The translations under genes were made by a program, and so were the position numbers. Positions 1 to 7,689 of a DNA stretch of 64,000 nucleotides are shown here, in pieces. Every line of letters begins with the position of its first letter. Positions within the stretch are counted from its first letter, which is position 1. The notes below the pieces were generated by a model, which had not been told where the DNA came from, did not search any database, and worked only from the letters and a program-made list of their open reading frames with translations. The stretch is taken from NCBI RefSeq assembly GCF_009806985.1, contig NZ_WUAX01000016.1, forward strand, positions 432,976-496,975. Reading direction: 5' to 3'. Source of the DNA: Halorubrum sp. JWXQ-INN 858. Lineage in GTDB: Archaea > Halobacteriota > Halobacteria > Halobacteriales > Haloferacaceae.

Positions 1-176
1 GAATATATAATATTTGTTGATAATCTCTCCAGTGTGTATTTAGTGATTCAGTGCCTTCGATTGACTGATTAGCTAGCGTTATTTGCACCCCATTTATTAC
101 CCGCCCCGACTACTGATATCACGAAGAGGGCTCAGAGTTCGTGGCGAAATTTGAGCACGGTGCAGGCGACGTCGCA
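1..176. promoter_or_regulatory. AT-rich upstream region of primase gene
   Basis: The first 20 bases are almost pure A/T (ATATAATATTT at 4-14) and could hold a TATA box or the AT-rich part of a replication origin. No gene is visible before the primase. A GTG at 141 would extend the primase, but the conserved start-site motif at 165-179 argues for ATG 177. Confidence 0.35.
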
Positions 177-1181
177 ATGAGTGCGCAGTCAACTGATCAG
201 CAGGACGGATCGAGCGGATTAAACACAGTCGGAGAGGTTGCGGGCGACGTAGTCGAGGAAGGCAGCTTCCACGTCCCCGAATCGATCGTCGACAACGAAG
301 TCTGGGTAACTTACACGAACACCGACGATGGGCGACGAGTCCCCTGCTCGGGAATAAGTGCAAAGCCTCGGTACATCAACGCCCACGATCCGGAGCCGAA
401 GCACCTCGTCACCTTTGAGCAAGCACTGGCGAGTGTTGAGGAGAGTCGTCACCAGCTCCCCCGCGATGATGCGCTGGATGGCACCATGCTGATCCTCGGT
501 GCGATGGACGGACTGAGCTGCATCGATCTCGACGACGTCATCGGTGACGATGGGAAGTTGGACGAGCTCGCATCCGACATCCTCGACGACTTGGACTCGA
601 CGTACGCTGAGGTGAGCCCCTCAGGCGACGGTGTGCACCTGCTTATTCGCGATTTGGAAGGCCTCGACGAGAAGTACACTATCAAGGGCCAAATCGAGAC
701 GTACAGTAACCGCGGTGTCAGCTTCTCTGGACGACATATCCAGTCGACGTCGACTGAGATCGCTGAGATAGACGGGATGATGCAAGCGTATCAGCACACC
801 CATAACTCGCGCCGGGACGCGGACTCTGTCAAGGACACCAGCGACTCAGACGACGATATCGACTACGAGCCAACTGGCTCGCTCGCCGACAAAACCCAGG
901 AGCTCGTCGACGCGATGTGCGAGCACGACAACACCGCTGAAGAGCTATACGAACGTGGAGACAGTATGTCACTCGGCCAGTTCGGTGGCGACAGATCGCG
1001 GGCAGATATGTCACTCGCAAGTAAAATATATTGGTGGGCGGATGAGAGCGGGATGCTCTCACACAACGACTATGTCGAGGCCGACATCATCGCTGTGTTT
1101 ATGAGCTCAGATCTTGCGCAGCGGACGAAGGTACAGACACGGCCCGACTACGTTCGGATGACAGTGCGCAAAGTGCGCTGA
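177..1181 (+). CDS. PrimPol-type primase of plasmid/virus origin
   Basis: A 334-residue protein with the hallmarks of an archaeo-eukaryotic primase (PrimPol/NrS-1-like) domain. Motif I is IDLDD at residues 116-120 (metal-binding aspartates), motif II is SPSGDGVH at 147-154, and motif III is the YS...GVSFSGRH stretch near 176-187. The C-terminal 70 residues (RADMSLASKIYWW...) resemble the helix-bundle domain that follows the catalytic core in NrS-1-like phage polymerases. There is no helicase domain, so a host or separate helicase would be needed. It would synthesise primers or DNA for an extrachromosomal or integrated replicon. I chose ATG 177 over GTG 141 because the palindrome GCGACGTCGC directly precedes it, as at gene 1865. 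Family call is by motif recognition; function is inferred. Confidence 0.72.
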   Translation: MSAQSTDQQDGSSGLNTVGEVAGDVVEEGSFHVPESIVDNEVWVTYTNTDDGRRVPCSGISAKPRYINAHDPEPKHLVTFEQALASVEESRHQLPRDDALDGTMLILGAMDGLSCIDLDDVIGDDGKLDELASDILDDLDSTYAEVSPSGDGVHLLIRDLEGLDEKYTIKGQIETYSNRGVSFSGRHIQSTSTEIAEIDGMMQAYQHTHNSRRDADSVKDTSDSDDDIDYEPTGSLADKTQELVDAMCEHDNTAEELYERGDSMSLGQFGGDRSRADMSLASKIYWWADESGMLSHNDYVEADIIAVFMSSDLAQRTKVQTRPDYVRMTVRKVR

Positions 1182-1234
1182 GTCCGGGACAAGAAACCAC
1201 CAGCTGTGAGACGCGTGGGCGGGCGATGTCGCAA

Positions 1235-1789
1235 ATGGTGAATGCATTTGGCAAAAAAGTCGGAGCAGGCTGTAAACTAACGGATCACACGCTGATGCTC
1301 GAATTCGTCGAGTCCGTCGACACACTGGACTCCCACCGAGATCTCCTCAAGTTTATGATCGGTGAAGGTGACTGGTACCGGCTCGCACTCCGCAACGACG
1401 TTGAGGGCGACGAGATAGCTGAGGTGAGTGCTGCAGGGCTTATCGAGCATCGCACGTTCGCTAGTGACGAGGCAACCGACTGGAGGCCAACTGGACGGGC
1501 TGAATACCTCCTTGATTCGATCCCTGAGGACGGAGAACTCGATGGCACCGAAGTGGGCGCCCTGTTCGCGATCGGGGATAGGCTGTGGGAGATTCCCGAC
1601 TCAGAGCAGGAGTGGGCAGAGCGAGAGCTCAAAGTGGAGATCAGCGACAGATCCCTACGTGTGCTCCACGCTACAGGACTTGTCCAGCGACTCAGAGATG
1701 AGTCCGAGGATGATCTGCCTGAACGGTGGATGGCTACCCGCAGACTGAGTGAGCTCCAAGATCTGTTGTGGGGGTTTGCTCAGGCCTAG
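1235..1789 (+). CDS. Double winged-helix-like protein, paralogue 1
   Basis: Unrecognised 184-residue acidic protein. It appears to contain two copies of one unit: helix, an AxGL(V/I) turn, then a W..T.R...L wing-like strand. Examples are EIAEVSAAGLIEH...DWRPTGRAEYLL in the first half and DRSLRVLHATGLVQR...RWMATRRLSELQ in the second. That pattern is typical of winged-helix folds seen in haloarchaeal viruses and plasmids. The next gene (1865) is a clear paralogue, so this is a tandem duplication of an already duplicated domain. Start chosen at ATG 1235 rather than 1226 because GGCGATGTCGCAA sits immediately before it, matching the start context of the flanking genes. A DNA-binding regulatory or replication-accessory role is inference. 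Confidence 0.6.
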   Translation: MVNAFGKKVGAGCKLTDHTLMLEFVESVDTLDSHRDLLKFMIGEGDWYRLALRNDVEGDEIAEVSAAGLIEHRTFASDEATDWRPTGRAEYLLDSIPEDGELDGTEVGALFAIGDRLWEIPDSEQEWAERELKVEISDRSLRVLHATGLVQRLRDESEDDLPERWMATRRLSELQDLLWGFAQA

Positions 1790-1864
1790 GAGTCAAACGC
1801 CACTTAAGAGGGACGCATCGACTACTGATTTAGTAGCGGGCGATCCCGTTCCGGCGACGTCGCA

Positions 1865-2422
1865 ATGTCGTATATCGACAACAGCAGCGAAGCGGAGTAC
1901 AGTACCTCCGAATTAACTGACAAAGAAGCAGCAGTCGAGCTGGTTGGTGTTCTTGATATCGTGTCCAACTATCGCCAGCTCCTAGAGGATCTCAGAGGCG
2001 ACGGTTGGTTTCGACTTCGATTCCGCGACGACGTCTCATTCTCCGACATTTGTATCCTCAGCAGCGCGTTTCTGTTGGAACGCGACGAATCGCGAGATAT
2101 GGGCGCAGTGGCCGACTGGATGGTGACTAATCGTGCCAATCGACTCCTAGACGCAGTCCCGTCGGATGTCAACGTCACGCCGGACGAGTCAGACGCGTTG
2201 TTCTCCATCGGGAAGTCGATGTTCGAGATCCCCAAATCCGGAATCGAGTGGAAGCTGCGCGATCTCGACGATGCTGAGATAGCGGATCGGAGTCTCGGAG
2301 TTTTGCGGGATGCTGATCTCCTCGAAATGACGAACGATCCACTGGGGCATCCCTCCACGTGGACGGCAACCGAGCGCCTGGACGAGATCAAACACACGCT
2401 AATCGGTGTCGTCGATGAGTGA
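1865..2422 (+). CDS. Double winged-helix-like protein, paralogue 2
   Basis: A 185-residue paralogue of the preceding gene. Shared blocks include the central LF.IG....EIP segment and the C-terminal DRSL.VL..A.L unit, and the protein repeats the same two winged-helix-like halves (DICILSSAFLLE...DWMVTNRANRLL and DRSLGVLRDADLLE...TWTATERLDEIK). The palindrome GCGACGTCGC abuts the ATG exactly as at the primase start, suggesting common translational or transcriptional control. Its 3' end overlaps the small membrane gene at 2415. No specific function can be assigned; a DNA-binding role in the plasmid-like module is inferred from fold pattern and context. Confidence 0.6.
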   Translation: MSYIDNSSEAEYSTSELTDKEAAVELVGVLDIVSNYRQLLEDLRGDGWFRLRFRDDVSFSDICILSSAFLLERDESRDMGAVADWMVTNRANRLLDAVPSDVNVTPDESDALFSIGKSMFEIPKSGIEWKLRDLDDAEIADRSLGVLRDADLLEMTNDPLGHPSTWTATERLDEIKHTLIGVVDE

Positions 2423-2534
2423 GGCACTCATCCTCCCAGTCATCATTGCTTTAGTGGCACTCAGCACCACCCACGCCGGTGTGGCTGCGTTTGTGACGGC
2501 CTTCCTTGCGGTTGTCGTCCTCACGTCGGACTAG
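2415..2534 (+). CDS. Small two-helix membrane protein (39 aa)
   Basis: A 39-codon frame (MSEALILPV...VVVLTSD) whose ATG overlaps the last codons of the upstream gene, a layout typical of translational coupling. Nearly the whole protein is hydrophobic: ILPVIIALVAL and VAAFVTAFLAVVVL form two short membrane segments separated by a polar STTHAG turn. Such miniature membrane proteins are common in haloarchaeal plasmids and proviruses. No function is known. The frame is short enough that chance cannot be excluded, but the start overlap and hydrophobic pattern support it. Confidence 0.5.
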   Translation: MSEALILPVIIALVALSTTHAGVAAFVTAFLAVVVLTSD

Positions 2535-2578
2535 TTCGCTAATCACCTGATGACGGTGTCAGGCCCCTCTGTCGCAAA

Positions 2579-3193
2579 ATGAACCTTGCAGATAGCTTTG
2601 ACAATGCCAGTAACGACAGCGACGTCGACTCCGTTATCGTCCCCCTCGATGAAGACGATCGAGAGCACATTGCCGATCTCGCCAGTGCAAGACATGGCTC
2701 GTACGAGCGAGGTGAGACAACGGACGAGGTGTGGGGTGACGACGACTCCGCCGGTAAGATGGTGATCGGAGTTGCGGGCGAGTTGGTGGTGGCGGGGCTT
2801 TACGATCGAGCCGAGTACGATACCAGCGTCAGCGCCCAAGGTGATGGCGGAGTAGACTGCGAGATGGATCTTGATGGGGAGACGCGCACGGTGGATATCA
2901 AGTCGAGTACGTATGATCGGAGTGGAGCCTCGCTGATGGTGGGCAAGCACCACGTAGAGGATCGCGACATCATCCCGGATGCCTACTTGTCGTGTTATGT
3001 AGACGACTTGAGTGAGGTTATCCTCCGGGGATGGGTTACGTCCGACGAGCTCCTCACTGAGGAGAATGAGGAAACGGCGCCGGGTGGGGACTGGATAAAC
3101 TTCGATATGGATGTGGACGAGCTCAAGTCCGTTCCTGAGCCCGACGGAGATCTCCTCGTCGAGGACGTGGACTACCGAGTCTCCCGAAGCTAA
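2579..3193 (+). CDS. PD-(D/E)XK-fold nuclease-like protein
   Basis: A 204-residue acidic protein with a convincing PD-(D/E)XK constellation: Glu68 in VAGELV, Asp93 in GDGGVD, and Asp106-Ile-Lys108 in VDIKSST. This is the arrangement of Holliday-junction-resolvase-like and restriction-like nucleases found in archaeal viruses and plasmids. The N-terminal 60 residues are acidic and probably helical; the C-terminal 80 are unrecognised. It would cleave DNA during replication or recombination of the element, or act against competitor DNA. Start ATG 2579 has a GTCGCAAA context similar to the upstream genes. The fold assignment is from motifs; the substrate is unknown. Confidence 0.6.
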   Translation: MNLADSFDNASNDSDVDSVIVPLDEDDREHIADLASARHGSYERGETTDEVWGDDDSAGKMVIGVAGELVVAGLYDRAEYDTSVSAQGDGGVDCEMDLDGETRTVDIKSSTYDRSGASLMVGKHHVEDRDIIPDAYLSCYVDDLSEVILRGWVTSDELLTEENEETAPGGDWINFDMDVDELKSVPEPDGDLLVEDVDYRVSRS

Positions 3194-3309
3194 TCGAGCG
3201 GTATATGGGCTGAGATACTTGATCCTTGGCTTTTCGACGTATCCTACATTTGGATTAGACTTAAATCACATCGCCTCAAATAGACGTGTAACTCACGAGT
3301 GTCGGTAAA

Positions 3310-3331
3310 ACAGGAGGTGATGGCCTCCTGT
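3310..3331. repeat. Hairpin enclosing a Shine-Dalgarno-like sequence
   Basis: Perfect inverted repeat ACAGGAGG / CCTCCTGT with a 6-base loop. GGAGGTGA, the consensus complement of archaeal 16S 3' ends, spans the left arm and loop. A second inverted repeat, AATCAGG...CCTGATT, follows at 3344-3369. Both lie in the 252-bp gap between the nuclease and coiled-coil genes. They could be a terminator pair or a translation-control hairpin; no obvious frame follows the buried ribosome-binding sequence. Confidence 0.45.
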
Positions 3332-3445
3332 CGTGGAGCTCTGAATCAGGCCCCAACAGCATCCTGATTTGGATATCGGAGCGCTAAAATCTAGCGGTTA
3401 GATCCACTGCTCCGTCCTCCGCGCGCTGGCCGTGAGTCGCACCAA

Positions 3446-4057
3446 ATGTCCGCCGACAACGTACCGACGACGGATGCACCGCAGGCTCCCGCTGGAGCCG
3501 ATAAAGACAGCGTCAGCGCCGAGGTAGCCGAGTTCCGCGAGGAGATGTCCCAGATGCGCGACGAGATAGACGATCTCCGCGCCGAAAACGAACGACTCCG
3601 CTCGGAGGTGGACGCCCTTGATACAGAGCTGAGTCAGCTCCGAGTCGACGTACGCGAAGTCGACGATGAGAGCAATATAACTCGCAACCTCGCCAATAAG
3701 GCGCACGATCGGATCCATGAGCTCGAGTCCTACCAATCGTCCGTCTCTGAGACGACGGAGCTCCAGATCGCTCTCGCAAAGTCAGCCGATGTCCTCGGGA
3801 AGGAATACCGGGTGACGGCACAACGTGCCGTCGTTATGGCCCACTTCGTCAACCAGTGTGGCGGGCCAGGAGGCGTCCGTGTCTCCGACGATAGCCTCCA
3901 GCGCCATGTCGAGCACGAGCTCGGCCAGTCACTCCGTTGGACGCAGCACAAGCGAGTTGCGGAGAAGCTGGCCGATATGGCTGGTGACTCGATTGAGTAC
4001 GTTGTAGACGACGCCCATAAGCTCGTCATCCACGACGACTCCGTCCTACCTGACTGA
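3446..4057 (+). CDS. Coiled-coil protein of plasmid-like module
   Basis: A 203-residue protein of unknown family. Residues about 25-100 are a heptad-rich coiled coil (FREEMSQMRDEIDDLRAENERLR and onward). The C-terminal 100 residues form a compact mixed region (LGKEYRVTAQRAVVMAHFV...) that could be a winged helix. Haloarchaeal plasmids and pleolipovirus-related elements often carry a coiled-coil protein next to the integrase, so a partition or DNA-binding role is possible but only inferred. The start is preceded by GTCGCACCAA, a weaker form of the element's start-site motif. It converges on the integrase across the iteron-rich gap. Confidence 0.6.
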   Translation: MSADNVPTTDAPQAPAGADKDSVSAEVAEFREEMSQMRDEIDDLRAENERLRSEVDALDTELSQLRVDVREVDDESNITRNLANKAHDRIHELESYQSSVSETTELQIALAKSADVLGKEYRVTAQRAVVMAHFVNQCGGPGGVRVSDDSLQRHVEHELGQSLRWTQHKRVAEKLADMAGDSIEYVVDDAHKLVIHDDSVLPD

Positions 4058-4625
4058 CTACCCACTTTTTGACGTCTCCCACAGTTACGCACACACCTTC
4101 TGTGGGTGAACCCACAACGTATTGTGGGCTGGATTTTGGCAATAGCGACTGTGTACTGCTCGATATCCACATACCCACGGTGAGACACACGGCTACTGTG
4201 GTGGGTGGCAAACAAGGCGTAATGGCGTGCGACTGTCGCAAACTTGTCGTGACGATGATAATGGTGCCTCTCACTCTCTCCTCGTCATCCTCGACGGACG
4301 ACTATCGTCTCGTCCGCCCCCCATACAGCTTCGCTACGGCACTCTATGTTGTGTTGGTACTTCAATATGTTGTTTCTAATACGACATGATTGGGCAAACA
4401 TATCGAGTAGTCGGGTGCGATCACAACGCGAGGTAGCGGACAACCACGTCAGCTGGAGTCCCACCCGTGCCTACACGTTTTTCCCAACCCACAACAGTTT
4501 CTATGGGTACTACTGTGGGTGAGTCGATAGATGCCCGCTAGGTGTAGAAATCGGGAGAAGAGCCACCCACAGTCCACTGTGGGTTTACCCACACTAGCTG
4601 TGGTTCTGAGTGTGGGGTTTTCGTC
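4058..4625. repeat. Iteron-rich intergenic region (ACCCACA/TGTGGGT)
   Basis: This 568-bp gap between convergent genes carries at least seven exact copies of the heptamer ACCCACA or its complement: 4101-4107, 4110-4116, 4487-4493, 4514-4520, 4565-4571, 4578-4584 and 4587-4593. Near-matches occur at 4060, 4078, 4123, 4173, 4201 and 4611. Several are arranged as inverted pairs, for example TGTGGGTGAACCCACA at 4101-4116. The copies fall in two clusters about 280 bp apart. Such spacing suggests binding sites for a replication initiator, a partition protein, or the arm-type sites of the adjacent integrase. No convincing gene lies here. Confidence 0.6.
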
Positions 4626-5645
4626 TCAGTCCAACTTGTCCAGATGTCGCTTCCGATTTTCGCGCCGTTGCTCCTCAGATCTCACATCATAGTGCTCTGA
4701 CATTACTTTGGGACTCACACTCATCCGCGACGAGACGATACTCTTGTCGATCCCCGAATCGAGGAAGTGAGTTACGGCTGCTCGGCGCAAAGAGTGGGGC
4801 GATCTCGAGCTCGGACACTTGCTCGCGTGTTTGCTCGATGTCGCCTTACACTCGTCTACGACTCTGTCGTGGGGACACTCCCCAGTCACCTCACACGGGC
4901 GGGTGATCGAGTAGCAGTGCTTAGCCAGCGTCGTAGGGTGCGCACGGCCGTTTTTTGTCGAGATTAGCGGTTCCCTCCCGTACTCGTCTGTGACGTCGGG
5001 CCTGACATCGGCCACCCAGTCGTCCAGTGCCTGGCTCAGTTGGGTGTCACTCACGGTAATGTGCCTCTCACCCTCCGCCCCAAGTTTGATTCTCGTGCCT
5101 TCGTCTTCTCGATTCCGGATCGACAGATATCCCTCGTCAGAGTGCCAATCCTCGACGTCTAGCGCGTGGAGTGCTGAACGACGAAGTCCGCAGTGATACA
5201 GGGTAGCAAATATAATATGTTTGACAGACGCGTAGTGATAAGATTCTAACCACTCCAGAATCTGTGTTGCTCTCTCGTGGGAGACAGTGTCGTCACGAGA
5301 TCGTTCGTCGCTCGTTACCGATTGGATGGGGACACGCTCCGCCAGTCCGTCGTCGACGAGCTCTGCCCGTTCGCACCACCGAAGCCACACTCGAAGCGTG
5401 TGGGCGTGCTGCTGTAGGGTTATCGGCGCACAATCAGGCGCATCGTCGGAGTGGCGCCAGTTTTGGTACTGTTGGATGTCGAAACCGCCGATCTCAGAGA
5501 CATCGTTGATGCCGTTGCTCTGGGCCCACTCTGTGAAGATCCCGAGCCGATATTGATGGTTTGAGAGCGTGCTATTTGTCACATCGTGACGTGATTTGAG
5601 GTACTCTTCGACTGCCTCCTCGGGGGTTACTGGTGTGTCAGTCAT
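4626..5645 (-). CDS. Tyrosine recombinase/integrase
   Basis: A 339-residue XerC/D-type integrase. The N-terminal SAM-like core-binding domain (TPEEAVEEYLKSR...) is followed by the catalytic domain with the first Arg in LYHCGLRRSALHAL, the HxxR box in PHSLRRAAVTHF, and the nucleophilic Tyr in MSEHYDVRS near the C-terminus. A cysteine-rich insert (CEVTGECPHDRVVDEC...) precedes the HxxR box, as in many haloarchaeal phage-type integrases. It would catalyse site-specific integration or excision of the module at 1-5.6 kb. ATG 5645 is chosen; an in-frame GTG at 5660 would add five residues. The attachment sites were not identified. Confidence 0.85.
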   Translation of the reverse strand: MTDTPVTPEEAVEEYLKSRHDVTNSTLSNHQYRLGIFTEWAQSNGINDVSEIGGFDIQQYQNWRHSDDAPDCAPITLQQHAHTLRVWLRWCERAELVDDGLAERVPIQSVTSDERSRDDTVSHERATQILEWLESYHYASVKHIIFATLYHCGLRRSALHALDVEDWHSDEGYLSIRNREDEGTRIKLGAEGERHITVSDTQLSQALDDWVADVRPDVTDEYGREPLISTKNGRAHPTTLAKHCYSITRPCEVTGECPHDRVVDECKATSSKHASKCPSSRSPHSLRRAAVTHFLDSGIDKSIVSSRMSVSPKVMSEHYDVRSEEQRRENRKRHLDKLD

Positions 5646-5660
5646 TGTCGTAGCTGGCAC

Positions 5661-6168
5661 ACACGTCGGGATCGAAATGGTGGAAGAGGCCCGGTATTGT
5701 CTGCGTGTTTGCCAACGGCAAACCGCCAGACACGGGCGGGTTCAGCGAACCCGCGCGCCCATTCCCCGCGAGTCCATCACGGTCCGTGACGCTTCCGATT
5801 CAACGGACGGCGGCGGTCTGTTTATAAATAGACCACCAGACCCACGAGAGATTTCGTTATGATTCGTGTCGGGGGTGCTCGCCTGCTTGCGGTTCGTGCG
5901 ATTCAAAACAGGCTAGTGCGATATAAATAATCGGGTATTGTGGGTTCCCGGGGCATGGAAACCAGTATATCGTTCTGTATGTATCGGACACCCGCCAACC
6001 TCTACTAATTCAACTCATGCAGGTACCCGGACGTGGTTCCTACTGTTACCGCAAAAGCGTGGTGAGTCCATATGTGGCATGTTATAGAACAAGCACGTAC
6101 CTCATATCTGATCCCGTTGAGTTCAACAGATCCTTTGATATGATAATACTGTGAACTATCGAGTAGTC
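5661..6168. other. Gene-free region with hairpin cluster
   Basis: No supported gene. Immediately upstream of the integrase start are three tight inverted repeats: GTTTGCC-AAC-GGCAAAC at 5707-5723, CCGCC...GGCGG around 5724-5740, and GCGGGTTC-AGC-GAACCCGC at 5736-5754. They could be integrase regulatory or core attachment structures. Further on, a TATA-like GATATGATAATA (6137-6148) precedes the nuclease gene. Confidence 0.45.
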
Positions 6169-7248
6169 ATGAACGAGGAGGCGGTTCGCCAATACACCAA
6201 TCACGCACAGGCCACGATTGAGTCGTCTCCACAGATGGATGAAGCCAACACGAAGGCCGCCGTCCTCAGAGAGTTCCTTGATCTGCTTGGGTGGGAGATC
6301 CCATCCAACACCCAACTGGAGTACTCGGTCAAAGCCTTCGGAAAGACGTACAAGGTGGACTACGCCCTCATTCTAGACGGAACCCCTGTTGCCTTTCTCG
6401 AAGCCAAAGGAGTCGATACAGCGATCACAGAGAAGCACAGAGAGCAGTTAGAAGCCTACCTGAAGAACGAAGACGTGAATTTGGGTATCCTGACCAACGG
6501 GAAAGACTACGAATTCTATCGACGGGAAGTGATCGACACCAAGGTCCGGGTTAACACCTTGGGCAAGACAGATCTCGAAAGTATCCCAGACAGAGTCACC
6601 ACGCTGAGCGCGTTTAGAAAAGACGCAATCCAGAGCAACGAGTGGGAAAAGATCCTCAATCGGATTAAGGAACTGCAAGAAGCTCGCACAACACTCGAAC
6701 AAGAGAAGGACTCGTTGGCGACTGAGATGGCTGATCTGTTCTCTGAACGCGTTTCTGAGAAGATTAGCCCAAAGACCGAGTCACAGGCGAAAGAGATGAT
6801 TGACCGTTTGATTGCGGATATAGAGAGTGAGATAGACAGCGACGGGGAGTCGGTCGAACGCCCTATCGCACAGGATGGGTCTCAGCCTGACCTTGGTGAA
6901 GAGACGGATAACGAAGAATCATACATGATACGGATTCTTGACGGCAAGAACGAGGTTTCTGATTTTCACGCCACCAATCAAGTTGACGCATTTACTGAGA
7001 CCGTGGAGTATTTGATAAGGAGCCATGACCTTATCTCCCATCTTGAACCACTCCCATACGTCCCCGGTCGAACGCGACCGATCATTCACACCGCCACGGT
7101 TGTAGACGGGAAGGAAATGAAGCAACCGAGATCGGTGGGTGATGGCTATTACCTCGAAACGAATTTGAGTTCGACACAAAAGCAACGGGAACTCCGTCGG
7201 CTTGTACAACAGTACGAATTTTCGGTTCTATTTGAAGACGGGTGGTAG
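6169..7248 (+). CDS. Solitary HsdR-N-like nuclease (type I restriction R N-terminal domain)
   Basis: A 359-residue protein whose first 150 residues match the N-terminal PD-(D/E)XK domain of type I restriction HsdR subunits: catalytic Asp64 in VDYALIL and Glu78-Ala-Lys80 in FLEAKG, followed by HREQLEAYLKN and GILTNGKDYEFYRR. A helical/coiled region (about 165-225) and a beta-rich C-terminal domain of unknown type follow. No HsdM, HsdS or helicase motor is nearby, so it is a stand-alone nuclease, a widespread haloarchaeal family. A role in DNA defence or repair is inferred. The start is ATG 6169 by family length; an in-frame GTG lies at 6151. Confidence 0.75.
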   Translation: MNEEAVRQYTNHAQATIESSPQMDEANTKAAVLREFLDLLGWEIPSNTQLEYSVKAFGKTYKVDYALILDGTPVAFLEAKGVDTAITEKHREQLEAYLKNEDVNLGILTNGKDYEFYRREVIDTKVRVNTLGKTDLESIPDRVTTLSAFRKDAIQSNEWEKILNRIKELQEARTTLEQEKDSLATEMADLFSERVSEKISPKTESQAKEMIDRLIADIESEIDSDGESVERPIAQDGSQPDLGEETDNEESYMIRILDGKNEVSDFHATNQVDAFTETVEYLIRSHDLISHLEPLPYVPGRTRPIIHTATVVDGKEMKQPRSVGDGYYLETNLSSTQKQRELRRLVQQYEFSVLFEDGW

Positions 7249-7689
7249 GCAGGGCCGCTATACTACAAGTAGTTCCTCTTGACAGGTAAGCAATCACCCT
7301 CCTCCTTGGTGGAGACCAGTATTTTTCAACTTATCTGGATCTGCGAATGGGTTTCGCCCAGACATGCGTTTATATCCTCTGTCTTTCTTGATCTCCTTAC
7401 CAAACGAACGCGCGGGCTTTGAACTCATCCGGCAGATGGGTGGGATTCAACAGAACCTCGTTGCGGGTCTGTTGTGTGTCCGAGTGGCGGGGATTCGCGC
7501 AATAATCGCGACCAATATCATAACTAGTGTTAGCGACAGAAAGAACGATCATAACGGATACACATCTAGCGGAATCATCCGTGTTGGATACCGCTGACGT
7601 GGTGTCTTTGTCCTCTTCGACTCCACAGCGACAGCTCGCCAGTATCAACAATCTCCTACAGAAGAGCGTAGATTGGATAAGGTCTACAA
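7249..7689. other. Intergenic region without recognisable gene
   Basis: 441 bases between the nuclease and the insertion sequence. Short frames here have no recognisable content. A TATA-like TTTATATCC occurs at 7371-7379 but nothing convincing follows. The region may be remnant DNA from earlier insertions. Confidence 0.4.

Noticed and set aside
4069..4389. 106-codon frame in the iteron region
   Set aside because: Overlaps the repeated heptamers, has no recognisable features and no start-site motif like its neighbours.
5700..5760. Possible tRNA T-arm (GCGGGTTCAGCGAACCCGC) upstream of the integrase
   Set aside because: The loop lacks the TTCRANY pattern and no acceptor, D or anticodon arm is present; treated as a plain hairpin.
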